Source: JALHRI01 sp044351685 (GTDB lineage: Bacteria > Pseudomonadota > Alphaproteobacteria > Rickettsiales > UBA3002). Taken from it: a stretch of 7,215 bases of DNA. A program made the translations under genes and the position numbers. Shown here piece by piece: positions 1 to 6,133 of this stretch. Location of the stretch: positions 1-7,215 of the forward strand of contig JBILFK010000076.1 of the NCBI GenBank assembly GCA_044351685.1, given 5' to 3'. The stretch's first letter is position 1. Each line of letters starts with the position of its first letter. The notes under the pieces are model-generated. The model was not told the DNA's origin. It made no database searches and saw only the letters and a program-made list of their open reading frames with translations.

Positions 1-128
1 AGAAAACCGAGGAATCTGCGAAGCCCGCACCCTCGCCGGAACTGCCAAAAGAAATTGGTGGTAGCACAAAACCCGAACCCACACGCTATGGCGATTGGGA
101 AATAGGCGGGCGTTGCGTTGACTTCTAA
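1..128 (+). CDS. DUF1674 / SdhAF4-like succinate dehydrogenase assembly factor, C-terminal part
   Basis: This is the 3' end of a gene that enters from the left edge; its codons begin at base 3 and it stops with TAA at 126-128. The visible 41 residues consist of a Lys/Pro/Glu-rich linker followed by the family's conserved end: KEIGG, then PEPTRYGDWE, then GGRCVDF at the C-terminus. That terminal block is diagnostic of DUF1674, the family that includes mitochondrial SDHAF4, a small soluble factor that binds flavinylated succinate dehydrogenase subunit A during complex II assembly. The bacterial role is inferred from that homology. Family members are short (roughly 60-110 residues), so most of the conserved part is visible. 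The last 11 bases overlap the start of the glycosyltransferase gene, which implies a shared transcript. The N-terminus cannot be seen. Confidence 0.85.
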   Translation, partial: KTEESAKPAPSPELPKEIGGSTKPEPTRYGDWEIGGRCVDF

Positions 129-1212
129 GATCGCTGTTATTTTACCGCCGCGGGAAGGCTTCAGCCCGCAGGCATTTGGTGCAGTTTCATTAAGCCTGCG
201 CGATTTCACGTTGCACAGCGCCCTGCGTGAATCGATTCATATTTATGGTGGGCGCAATGAACCACCCTTTGCAGATATTAATTACCACCCCTGCGATGTT
301 TCACGCCCGTGGTATATGCGTGCCCGCGTGCGCTATCTGCGCGCACTAAAACGCGAATTAACAGAACTCAAACCAAGCCTGATTGAAGTGCATAACCGCC
401 CCATACTGGCACTGAAAATTGCGGCATGGAAACTGGCGCCAGTAAGCCTGTTCCTGCATAATGACCCGCGCGATATGGAAGCCGCAAACACACCCGCAAA
501 ACGTGCGCAGCTGCAAAACGAGCTGGTGGGCATTTTGCATGTGAGCCAGCATATTCAGCGCTGCTTTCAGGAAGGCATTATTGCGGCAGGCAGGCATGCG
601 GTATGCCCACTGGGTATTGCCCTGCCCACAACCAGTAGCACGAAAAAATACGAAATCGTTTTTGTCGGGCGTATGGTGCCGGAAAAGGGCGTGCATATGT
701 TTGCCGAAGCATTAGTGCAAACCCTGCCACAGCTACCCGATTGGCGCGGTGTGTTCGTGGGCGGCAAGCATTTTGCCACAGGCGCACTTTCGCCCTACGA
801 GCAACAGGCGCACACCACACTGCAACCAGTCTGGTCGCAGATCGATTGGCGCGGATTCCAAGATCACACCAATACCATGCAGGCCTTCGCCGATGCGGCG
901 ATTGCGGTGATACCTTCGCTTTGGGAAGAACCGTTCGGGCGTATCGCCATGGAAGCCATGGCGCATGGCTGCGCGGTGATTACCTCGGCACGCGGTGGGC
1001 TTGCTGAAATTGTCGGGCGCGATGCGCTGGTGCCATCGCCGTTCACGCGTGAAACGCTGGCAAGTAGCATTCTTGCCTTAACGCGCGACAGCACATTGCG
1101 CAGCCTCATGCAGCAACAAGCCATCAAACGCGCCACACAATTTGACATTACGCTTGCCACGCGGCATCTCGATACTGTTCGCACACAACTCATGCAGCAC
1201 ACAACAACATGA
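118..1212 (+). CDS. GT4-family glycosyltransferase (GT-B fold), cell-surface glycan assembly
   Basis: This 364-residue protein probably transfers a sugar from a nucleotide-sugar donor to a growing surface polysaccharide or LPS core; donor and acceptor cannot be told from sequence. The N-terminal Rossmann-like half (about 1-170) opens with KIAVILPPREGFSPQAFGAVS, typical of retaining GT4 enzymes. The C-terminal half carries the hinge motif FVGRMVPEKGV (182-192) and the nucleotide-binding EX7E motif in EEPFGRIAMEAM, with E271 and E279, followed by GCAVITSARGGLAEIVG. No signal peptide or membrane segment is visible, so it should be cytoplasmic or membrane-peripheral. The start is TTG at 118: an in-frame TAG at 103 excludes anything further upstream, and a purine-rich AGGCGGG lies 7 nt before it. 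It overlaps the SdhAF4-like gene by 11 bp and the next gene by 4 bp (ATGA), which suggests translational coupling. Confidence 0.88.
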   Translation: MTSKIAVILPPREGFSPQAFGAVSLSLRDFTLHSALRESIHIYGGRNEPPFADINYHPCDVSRPWYMRARVRYLRALKRELTELKPSLIEVHNRPILALKIAAWKLAPVSLFLHNDPRDMEAANTPAKRAQLQNELVGILHVSQHIQRCFQEGIIAAGRHAVCPLGIALPTTSSTKKYEIVFVGRMVPEKGVHMFAEALVQTLPQLPDWRGVFVGGKHFATGALSPYEQQAHTTLQPVWSQIDWRGFQDHTNTMQAFADAAIAVIPSLWEEPFGRIAMEAMAHGCAVITSARGGLAEIVGRDALVPSPFTRETLASSILALTRDSTLRSLMQQQAIKRATQFDITLATRHLDTVRTQLMQHTTT

Positions 1213-2489
1213 ACATCACCTCACTCCACGCACAGTTTCGCACTTCTGGTACATGGTTTACCATCGCCGCGTGGCTAACGTTGCTTACACCGCTGCTATT
1301 GCTGACCGGTAAAGCGCCAGGCGATATTGCCATTTCGCTGATCGCGTGCTGCTTTGTCGCGCATAGCATTCACACGCGCAACGCGCAGTGGTTGCAGCAT
1401 ACATGGGTACGCGTGCTGATAATGCTCTGGGTGTATATGTGCATCAATAGCCTGTTCGCCGAAAATATTGCCACCGCACTTGGGCGTAGTGCCGCGTGGT
1501 TGCGCTACCCGGTGGGCGCGGTGGCACTGGCCTATTGGTTGCTGCCACATGCTGCGCTGAGAAAAGCCTTGCTTGGCTCGCTGTCGATAACCCTCGGATT
1601 TCTGCTAGTGGATGGGTTCGTGCAATATGCCGCAGGTGTCGATGTGGTGGGGCGCGCCATGCTCGATTACGGCGAGCATTTTCGGTTAACCGGCCCCTTC
1701 TCGGCGCCACGGATTGGTATTACCATGGTGTGGCTTATTCTTCCTGCGGCAAGTGTGTGGTTGCACACCGCACGCACAAATCGCTGGCGGCGCATAGCGG
1801 GCATTGCGCTGATGGCGCTTACCATGCTGCTCATTTATATTTCCGGCGAGCGCATGGCGTTTATTTTTATGCTGTTTGCTGCAGGATTATGGTGCATCTT
1901 TTGCCCCGCACTGCGCATGCGCATGTTGCAAGCGGTGGCAGTGGCTGGCTGCCTGATTGTGGCACTCACCAGCATTGATTCTCGCTTATCGCACCGGCAG
2001 GTGGATGCCACGGGCGATGAAATTGCCGGCTTTGGCGCATCGCCATATGGCAAGGCATGGAAATCGGCCACCGCCGTCATCGCCGAACATCCGCTGTTTG
2101 GCGTGGGCGCCAAGCAGTTTCAATCGGCATGTTATGCGCAGCATAATATTACCGAAGCATCGCCACTCACCGATATCACCTGCCCCATGCACGCGCATAA
2201 TTTTTATCTGGAATGGTTGGTGGAATATGGCGCCGTAGGCTTAACATTGTTCCTTCTATGCTGCTGGCAATGGGTGCGGCTGGCATGGCGGCATCGCCAC
2301 ATCATTCGCATCAGCCCGCTGCTTAGCGCGTTACTTATCACCCTCATCATTCGCTTCTGGCCCATCGCTTCCACTGCCAGTCAGTTTGTGGCATGGTCGG
2401 CGGTGCCGTTATGGCTGATGGTGGGGTGGTTAATTGCCGAACTTCGTGCCCGTGAGGAAACCGATGCTGATCGTTCTATCGCCCGCTAA
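1209..2489 (+). CDS. O-antigen ligase / Wzy-like polymerase (Wzy_C superfamily), polytopic membrane protein
   Basis: This 426-residue, strongly hydrophobic protein has about ten to twelve predicted membrane segments (for example 16-34, 38-52, 100-112, 122-142, 170-185, 196-211, 216-231, 239-254, 340-357, 367-381, 396-410). It has the O-antigen ligase/polymerase signature: an Arg in ISGERMAF (R215), the periplasmic-loop motif HPLFGVGAKQF (294-304), and MHAHNFYLEWLVEYGAVGL (327-345), whose His (H328/H330) falls where WaaL-type ligases have their essential His. Such enzymes work at the periplasmic face of the inner membrane. They join undecaprenyl-diphosphate-linked glycan to lipid A-core (WaaL), polymerise repeats (Wzy), or glycosylate proteins (PglL/PilO); sequence alone does not separate these. 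The ATG lies in the ATGA overlap with the glycosyltransferase. No good Shine-Dalgarno is visible, consistent with translational coupling. The last 26 bases overlap yaaA. Confidence 0.85.
   Translation: MNITSLHAQFRTSGTWFTIAAWLTLLTPLLLLTGKAPGDIAISLIACCFVAHSIHTRNAQWLQHTWVRVLIMLWVYMCINSLFAENIATALGRSAAWLRYPVGAVALAYWLLPHAALRKALLGSLSITLGFLLVDGFVQYAAGVDVVGRAMLDYGEHFRLTGPFSAPRIGITMVWLILPAASVWLHTARTNRWRRIAGIALMALTMLLIYISGERMAFIFMLFAAGLWCIFCPALRMRMLQAVAVAGCLIVALTSIDSRLSHRQVDATGDEIAGFGASPYGKAWKSATAVIAEHPLFGVGAKQFQSACYAQHNITEASPLTDITCPMHAHNFYLEWLVEYGAVGLTLFLLCCWQWVRLAWRHRHIIRISPLLSALLITLIIRFWPIASTASQFVAWSAVPLWLMVGWLIAELRAREETDADRSIAR
2454..2458 (+). promoter_or_regulatory. Ribosome binding site that sets the yaaA start
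   Basis: GAGGA lies 5 nt before the ATG at 2464, inside the end of the upstream ligase gene. It supports the ATG over the in-frame TTG at 2434, which has no such site and would add ten residues (MPNFVPVRKP) not seen at the start of YaaA proteins. Confidence 0.7.
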
Positions 2490-3234
2490 AACACTCGATG
2501 AAAATGCCAGCACGCCAAGCGGCGCCACGCTCACTTCGCCGCGCTTTTTTAGAGAAACCCACGCCTTGGTGGCAGCGCTGCAAACACTCAGCGAAAAAGA
2601 GCTCGCCGCACTCATGGATATCAGCCCCAAGCTTGCCGCGCTGAACCATGCGCGCTACGCGAATTTTCCAGCATCTTCGAAAGCCAAAAGCTGCAAGCCG
2701 GCCGCCTATATGTTTCGCGGCGATGTGTATACCGGCCTCGATATCGATAGCTTGCCCAGCAAAGCGCTCCCATACATGCAGCAGCATCTGCGCATTCTTT
2801 CCGGGCTTTATGGCGTGCTGCGGCCACTCGATGCCATGTACCCTTACCGCTTAGAAATGGGCACCAGTTTGAAAAACCCGCGCGGCAAAGATTTATACGC
2901 CTATTGGGGCAGCCAGATTGCCGAAACCTTAAACCACGATGCCGAAGCCGCCGGCACCGATACCTTAATTAACCTTGCCTCGCAGGAATATGCCGGCGCG
3001 ATCGATCGCCGCGCCCTAAAACTGCACGAGGTAGAGGTGCAATTTAAAGAGAAAAAGGGTAATAAACTGCAGGTCATTGGGCTTTTTGCCAAAAAAGCCC
3101 GCGGGCAAATGGCGCGCTATATCCTTGAACGGCAACCCAAAAAACCTAAGGACCTGCAAGGTTTTTGCGCCGATGGCTACCGTTTCGAGCCCGAATTATC
3201 TACTGCTTCCAGCATGCTATTTGTGCGCGGCTAA
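2464..3234 (+). CDS. yaaA: Peroxide stress protein YaaA (DUF328/UPF0246)
   Basis: The protein has 256 residues, close to the 258 of E. coli YaaA. It starts with the family hallmark MLIVLSPAKTLD and continues through GDVYTGLD (86-93), LSGLYGVLRPLDAMYPYRLEMGT (102-124), LYAYWG, LINLASQEY (158-166) and LFAKKARGQMARYI (197-210). It ends in the usual GYRF...FVRG tail. In E. coli, yaaA belongs to the OxyR regulon and lowers free intracellular iron under H2O2 stress, limiting Fenton damage; related proteins show DNA binding. The role here is inferred from that homology. The protein is cytoplasmic with no membrane segment. The start is set by the GAGGA site. The gene overlaps the ligase gene by 26 bp, so it is probably expressed from the polysaccharide transcript, and no OxyR-type promoter is visible immediately upstream. 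No T-rich intrinsic terminator follows it. Confidence 0.95.
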   Translation: MLIVLSPAKTLDENASTPSGATLTSPRFFRETHALVAALQTLSEKELAALMDISPKLAALNHARYANFPASSKAKSCKPAAYMFRGDVYTGLDIDSLPSKALPYMQQHLRILSGLYGVLRPLDAMYPYRLEMGTSLKNPRGKDLYAYWGSQIAETLNHDAEAAGTDTLINLASQEYAGAIDRRALKLHEVEVQFKEKKGNKLQVIGLFAKKARGQMARYILERQPKKPKDLQGFCADGYRFEPELSTASSMLFVRG

Positions 3235-3263
3235 CACTTGCGCCCTGCTATCAAATCTGCTTG

Positions 3264-3288
3264 ACTAATAGTTAGTGATGCGGCATCA
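3264..3288. repeat. Two abutting small dyads downstream of yaaA
   Basis: ACTAA-TAG-TTAGT (3264-3276) is followed, sharing one base, by TGATGC-G-GCATCA (3276-3288). The arms are 5 and 6 bp and perfect. No T-run follows, so this is not a standard intrinsic terminator. The short, nearly centreless arms look more like protein-binding dyads, but no binding protein can be named. Confidence 0.4.
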
Positions 3289-3297
3289 GGCGCATCC

Positions 3298-3303
3298 TAT
3301 AGT
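3298..3303 (+). promoter_or_regulatory. Possible -10 element upstream of tRNA-Ala
   Basis: TATAGT matches the sigma-70 -10 consensus at five of six bases. No convincing -35 lies at 16-18 bp; the TTGACT at 3261 is 31 bp away, which is too far. If used, transcription would begin near 3310 and give the tRNA a leader of about 105 nt that contains the hairpins at 3317-3403. This is a weak call. Confidence 0.2.
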
Positions 3304-3316
3304 ACCAATGAATTTT

Positions 3317-3352
3317 GGTTGTGCATGCAGAACCGCTTCAAAATGCACAACC
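3317..3352. repeat. Inverted repeat with 10-bp arms
   Basis: GGTTGTGCAT (3317-3326) and ATGCACAACC (3343-3352) are perfect reverse complements around a 16-nt loop. No T-run follows on either strand, so it is not a canonical terminator. It could be a processing structure in the tRNA leader or a factor-dependent end for the yaaA transcript. Confidence 0.5.
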
Positions 3353-3361
3353 GCCGTTTCA

Positions 3362-3403
3362 TCGTGAAAACGTACACCGAGCCTTGCGAGGGACTTTTCA
3401 CGA
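3362..3403. repeat. Inverted repeat with 9-bp arms just before tRNA-Ala
   Basis: TCGTGAAAA (3362-3370) pairs with TTTTCACGA (3395-3403) around 24 nt. Its arms can also form two competing small hairpins: TTTCA-TCG-TGAAA (3357-3369) and TTCAC-GAA-GTGAA (3397-3409). The stretch ends 12 nt before the mature tRNA 5' end. Alternative pairings of this sort could affect 5' processing, but this is not shown. Confidence 0.4.
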
Positions 3404-3414
3404 AGTGAATATGT

Positions 3415-3490
<76 letters not shown>

Positions 3491-3518
3491 TTCCACAGGA
3501 TTATTTGAACTCTGCCAA

Positions 3519-3548
3519 TTTTTAAGCACGCTGTGCGTGCGATAAAAA
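3519..3548. repeat. Hairpin with A/T-rich outer stem downstream of tRNA-Ala
   Basis: GCACGC-TGT-GCGTGC (3526-3540) forms a 6-bp GC-rich stem with a triloop. TTTTTA (3519-3524) and TAAAAA (3543-3548) can extend it beyond a small internal bulge. The run before the stem is T-rich and the run after it is A-rich on both strands, so it lacks the downstream U-tract of a canonical terminator. It may mark the 3' processing region of the tRNA transcript. Confidence 0.45.
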
Positions 3549-3567
3549 GCTGGCTAGTGTGAAATGA

Positions 3568-3592
3568 CCGCTACAATCAGGGCGGGTTTTTT
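3568..3592 (+). terminator. Weak intrinsic terminator candidate after tRNA-Ala
   Basis: CCGC (3568-3571) can pair with GCGG (3582-3585), followed by G and six Ts (3587-3592). The stem is only 4 bp, so this is marginal, but it is the only stem-plus-T-run on the plus strand after the tRNA. An outer repeat CTGGCTA (3550-3556) / TAGCCAG (3594-3600) brackets it. Confidence 0.4.
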
Positions 3593-3609
3593 ATAGCCAG
3601 AATGACTGG

Positions 3610-3628
3610 TGACTATCACTGATAGGAA
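3610..3628. promoter_or_regulatory. tet-operator-like palindrome
   Basis: CTATC-ACT-GATAG (3613-3625) is a perfect 5-bp-arm dyad. With flanks it agrees at 16 of 19 positions with the Tn10 tetO2 operator as I recall it (reverse complement TCTCTATCACTGATAGGGA), including 14 contiguous bases at 3613-3626. No tetR- or tetA-like gene lies in the window. The site sits between the tRNA and the 3' end of selO, not near an obvious promoter, so its function is uncertain and chance similarity is possible. Confidence 0.3.
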
Positions 3629-3661
3629 GAAATGGCGCCTATTGGGGCGGGGTATCTCTGG

Positions 3662-3675
3662 TGGCGAATCCGCCA
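3662..3675. repeat. Short hairpin just beyond the selO stop codon
   Basis: TGGCG-AATC-CGCCA forms a 5-bp GC-rich stem with a 4-nt loop, 17 nt past the end of selO. On the selO strand no T-run follows, so it is a poor intrinsic terminator. It may stabilise the mRNA 3' end. Apart from the hairpins listed, 3491-3692 holds no recognisable gene. Confidence 0.3.
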
Positions 3676-3692
3676 GTCAAACAAGGCAGATT

Positions 3693-5159
3693 TCAAGTTC
3701 CGCAGAATGTTTGGTACATGCCCACACCTGCAGGCGGTGGTGCGGCAAACGCTGCATATTCCGGCAAATCGTCGTAGGGCTTCTCTAAGGCGGCAAGAAG
3801 TCGTCTGAGTTTCGAAAGATCACCCTGCTCTGCTGACTCCAGCGCAGCTTCCACCTGATGGTTACGAGCAATGATCGCTGGATTGTGTGCGCGCATCAGA
3901 CATACGGAAGACTTCAGCGGTTTGCTGTGGCGCGCACGACGTGCCATCCATTGCTGATGCCATGATTGGAATTCTTCGTCCTGATAAATGCCATCACTAG
4001 ACAACTCACCACACAGATCACGGAAGGTGTTGGTGTAATCGGCGTTATGCTTCTGCATCCATTTCAGCAGCGATTGTACAAGGGCGAGATCATCAGCTTC
4101 TTCACCAAAGAGTCCAAGCTTCTTTCGCATGCCAGAAAGCCATGCGTCTTGTAGTACTTTCCCAAAATGCCTAATGGAAGCCTCTGCGATTGTTATCGCC
4201 TCGTGCATATCCTCATGCAGCAACGGCAAGAGCGTTTCTGCAAACCGTGCCAGATTCCATTGGGCGATGGTAAGCTGGTTCGCGTAGGCATACCTGCCAT
4301 GATGATCAATGGAACTAAACACCGTACTCGGATCGTAGCGATCCATAAAGGCACAGGGGCCGTAATCGATCGTTTCACCGCTGATGGTCATGTTATCAGT
4401 ATTCATGACACCGTGGATGAATCCCATATGCATCCATGACGCCACAAGAGTTGCCTGACGCTGCATCACCGCTTCTAGAAACGCATGATAGGGTTGCTCG
4501 GATGTCTTAAGCTCGGGATAATGGCGCGCAATCGCATAGTTGGCCAGTTGCTTGAGTGCCTGCACGTCTTCACGCGCGGCAATAAACTCGAATGTGCCCA
4601 CGCGCAAGTGGCTGCTTGCCACACGCGCGAGAATCGCTCCCTGCAGTACTCTATCGCGCAACACCGGCTCGCCGGTGGCAACCACCGCAAGGCTACGTGT
4701 GGTTGGAATGCCCAACCCATGCATCGCTTCGCTGATGATATATTCGCGCAGCATCGGGCCCAACGCGGCACGCCCATCGCCACGGCGCGAATAGGGCGTA
4801 GGCCCCGAGCCTTTGAGCTGGATATCTAAGCGCTGTCCTTCAGGCGTAATATGTTCGCCCAGCAGATGCGCACGACCATCTCCGAGCATCGTGAAATTTC
4901 CGAACTGATGCCCAGCATAGGCTTGCGCCAATGGTGTTGATGTTTCGGGAAGCACATTTCCCGAAAACAACTGTGCCACTTCTTCTGAATCTAGCATAGA
5001 AAGCGTTAAGCCCAACGATTGCGCCAGACGATCATTCAGCAACACCACGCGTGGCGCGCGCACCGGCGTCGGATTCAGCTTGGTGTAAAATATCTCTGGC
5101 AAGCGCTGATAGCTAGAATCAAAACACCAACCGATACGGCTGTCGAGGGATGACGTCAT
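3693..5159 (-). CDS. selO: Protein adenylyltransferase SelO (YdiU, UPF0061)
   Basis: This complete 488-residue protein is close to E. coli SelO (478). SelO is a pseudokinase-fold enzyme that binds ATP in flipped orientation and AMPylates Ser/Thr/Tyr of client proteins, with a role in redox homeostasis. Visible motifs are YAGHQFGNFTMLGDGRAHLL (81-100), LKGSGPTPYSRRGDGRAAL with K116, RVGTFEF, then HGVMNTDNM (249-257) and DYGPCAFMD (265-273). D255, N256 and D265 align with the catalytic/metal residues of Pseudomonas syringae SelO at a constant three-residue offset. SSIDHHGRYAYANQ follows. The C-terminus FCGT keeps the Cys (C486) that replaces selenocysteine in animal SelO. The cysteine reported to pair with it in E. 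coli (C272) seems absent (VFSS at 280-283). No signal peptide is seen. ATG at 5159 fits the family start. The gene runs opposite to its neighbours and has its own candidate promoter. Confidence 0.95.
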   Translation of the reverse strand: MTSSLDSRIGWCFDSSYQRLPEIFYTKLNPTPVRAPRVVLLNDRLAQSLGLTLSMLDSEEVAQLFSGNVLPETSTPLAQAYAGHQFGNFTMLGDGRAHLLGEHITPEGQRLDIQLKGSGPTPYSRRGDGRAALGPMLREYIISEAMHGLGIPTTRSLAVVATGEPVLRDRVLQGAILARVASSHLRVGTFEFIAAREDVQALKQLANYAIARHYPELKTSEQPYHAFLEAVMQRQATLVASWMHMGFIHGVMNTDNMTISGETIDYGPCAFMDRYDPSTVFSSIDHHGRYAYANQLTIAQWNLARFAETLLPLLHEDMHEAITIAEASIRHFGKVLQDAWLSGMRKKLGLFGEEADDLALVQSLLKWMQKHNADYTNTFRDLCGELSSDGIYQDEEFQSWHQQWMARRARHSKPLKSSVCLMRAHNPAIIARNHQVEAALESAEQGDLSKLRRLLAALEKPYDDLPEYAAFAAPPPAGVGMYQTFCGT

Positions 5160-5188
5160 GAATCGTCTCTAGCCTAACATAGCGCACG

Positions 5189-5197
5189 AATATACCA
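5189..5197 (-). promoter_or_regulatory. Candidate extended -10 promoter of selO
   Basis: Read on the minus strand the sequence is TGGTATATT: an extended -10 (TGn) plus TATATT, five of six matches to consensus. It lies 29 nt before the selO ATG. No clear TTGACA-like -35 is found at 15-18 bp, as is acceptable for extended -10 promoters. It abuts the dyad at 5195-5223. Confidence 0.4.
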
Positions 5198-5223
5198 CAA
5201 ATCACTGCTACACTGGTTTGTGG
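5195..5223. repeat. Operator-like dyad overlapping the selO promoter
   Basis: CCACAAATCA (5195-5204) and TGGTTTGTGG (5214-5223) are inverted repeats of 10 bp with one G/T mismatch (a wobble if transcribed) around 9 nt. The outer 7 bp are perfect. The dyad covers the spacer and -35 region of the candidate selO promoter, a position typical of a repressor or activator site. The cognate regulator is unknown. Confidence 0.5.
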
Positions 5224-5242
5224 AGTGCTGAACTCTACTCGA

Positions 5243-5257
5243 ATGCCATCATGGCAT
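5243..5257. repeat. Small perfect palindrome in the selO-cmoA divergent spacer
   Basis: ATGCCAT-C-ATGGCAT has 7-bp perfect arms about a single central base. Its compact symmetry resembles a homodimer binding site. No protein is assigned. Confidence 0.4.
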
Positions 5258-5321
5258 CCACCGCATACGATGAAATCCACCAGCATTTTCCCATTATTTT
5301 TACTGGCACTCAGCTATCGGC

Positions 5322-5366
5322 AGGCGTATAGCAGCATTTGGAACCCCCAAATGCTGCTATACGCCT
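5322..5366. repeat. Perfect 20-bp hairpin directly before the cmoA-like start codon
   Basis: The left arm (5322-5341, starting AGGCGTATAGC) and right arm (5347-5366, ending GCTATACGCCT) are exact reverse complements over 20 bp around the 5-nt loop AACCC. The right arm ends one base before the ATG at 5368, where a Shine-Dalgarno would be expected; none is visible. There is no T-run, so it is not a standard terminator. It could control translation of the operon, be a palindromic mobile repeat, or reflect an inverted-duplication artefact of sequencing or assembly. Confidence 0.8.
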
Positions 5367-5367
5367 T

Positions 5368-6123
5368 ATGCCAAAAGTCACCGAATTTCTTGATAAGCAG
5401 AACAAAGACAAGTTCTTTGATGATGCGGCCGCCAGCATTACCGATTTTAAATTTACCGATAAGGTGGCGAATGTGTTTGACGATATGGTTAGCCGTTCGG
5501 TGCCCTTCTACGAAGAAATGCAGCGCATGAGCTGCGAACTGGCGAACGATTTCGCCAAGCCCAACACGCATGTGTATGATATTGGTTGCTCGACGGCTAC
5601 CACGCTCATGGCGCTGAACACGCTGGTGGACCCAAGCATTAAACTCATCGGCATCGATAATTCCGAAGCGATGATCGCCAAAGCCAAACAAAAAATCAAA
5701 GCCGCCAATATCGCGCGCCCAATTGAACTGGTAACGGGTGATTTGCACCAGGGTATTTTCATTGAAAATGCCAGTGCCATTACCATGTTGCTGACGATGC
5801 AGTTTGTGCGCCCGCTTTACCGCGAACGCATCATGAAAAATCTGTTTAGCGGCCTGAACGAGCAAGGTTGCCTGATCATGATCGAAAAACTCACCAGCGA
5901 AGATACGATTTTTAATCGGCTCTATATCGACCATTACTATGATTATAAACGCCGCATGGGCTATTCGGAAACCGAGATCACGCAGAAGCGCGAAGCGCTG
6001 GAAAACGTGCTGATTCCTTACCGCCTCGATGAAAATATCGAGCTACTGAAATGGGCAGGCTTCCGCCAGATTGAAGTGTTTTTCCGCTGGTATAATTTCT
6101 GCGGTATCATCGCTGTTAAATAA
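5368..6123 (+). CDS. CmoA-like carboxy-S-adenosyl-L-methionine (Cx-SAM) synthase
   Basis: This 251-residue Rossmann-fold protein is alignable almost end to end with E. coli CmoA (247 residues), which converts SAM and prephenate to carboxy-SAM. Shared blocks are FTDKVANVFDDMVSRSVPFY (29-48), the SAM-binding VYDIGCSTATT (69-79), IGIDNSEAMI (94-103), IENAS (122-126), TMQF, GLNEQGCLIMIEK, and GYSETEITQKREALENV with R198 aligned to E. coli Arg199, the residue that contacts the carboxylate of Cx-SAM. The C-terminal WAGFRQIEVFFRWYNF also matches. Cx-SAM synthesis is therefore likely, but some CmoA relatives could be ordinary methyltransferases. In the classic pathway CmoB then carboxymethylates tRNA U34; no cmoB is present here. 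The ATG at 5368 is preferred over the in-frame TTG at 5338, which lies inside the hairpin. The next gene follows after 10 nt. Confidence 0.85.
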   Translation: MPKVTEFLDKQNKDKFFDDAAASITDFKFTDKVANVFDDMVSRSVPFYEEMQRMSCELANDFAKPNTHVYDIGCSTATTLMALNTLVDPSIKLIGIDNSEAMIAKAKQKIKAANIARPIELVTGDLHQGIFIENASAITMLLTMQFVRPLYRERIMKNLFSGLNEQGCLIMIEKLTSEDTIFNRLYIDHYYDYKRRMGYSETEITQKREALENVLIPYRLDENIELLKWAGFRQIEVFFRWYNFCGIIAVK

Positions 6124-6133
6124 AGGGCATTCC

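Noticed and set aside
5270..5367. Possible small ORF with a signal-peptide-like start (MKSTSIFPLFLLALS) before the cmoA-like gene
   Set aside because: No ribosome binding site precedes the ATG, and the frame runs through the hairpin and then out of frame into the cmoA-like gene with low-complexity, non-homologous residues. It is most likely fortuitous, though a decayed gene start cannot be excluded.
5338..5367. TTG start adding ten residues to the CmoA-like protein
   Set aside because: The extension is encoded by the hairpin arm and loop, has no counterpart in CmoA, and lacks a well-spaced Shine-Dalgarno. ATG at 5368 is simpler, although it also lacks one.
5314..5934. Long minus-strand open frame of about 206 codons
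   Set aside because: It is antisense to the CmoA-like gene, whose plus-strand product has clear family motifs. The minus-strand product resembles nothing I recognise.
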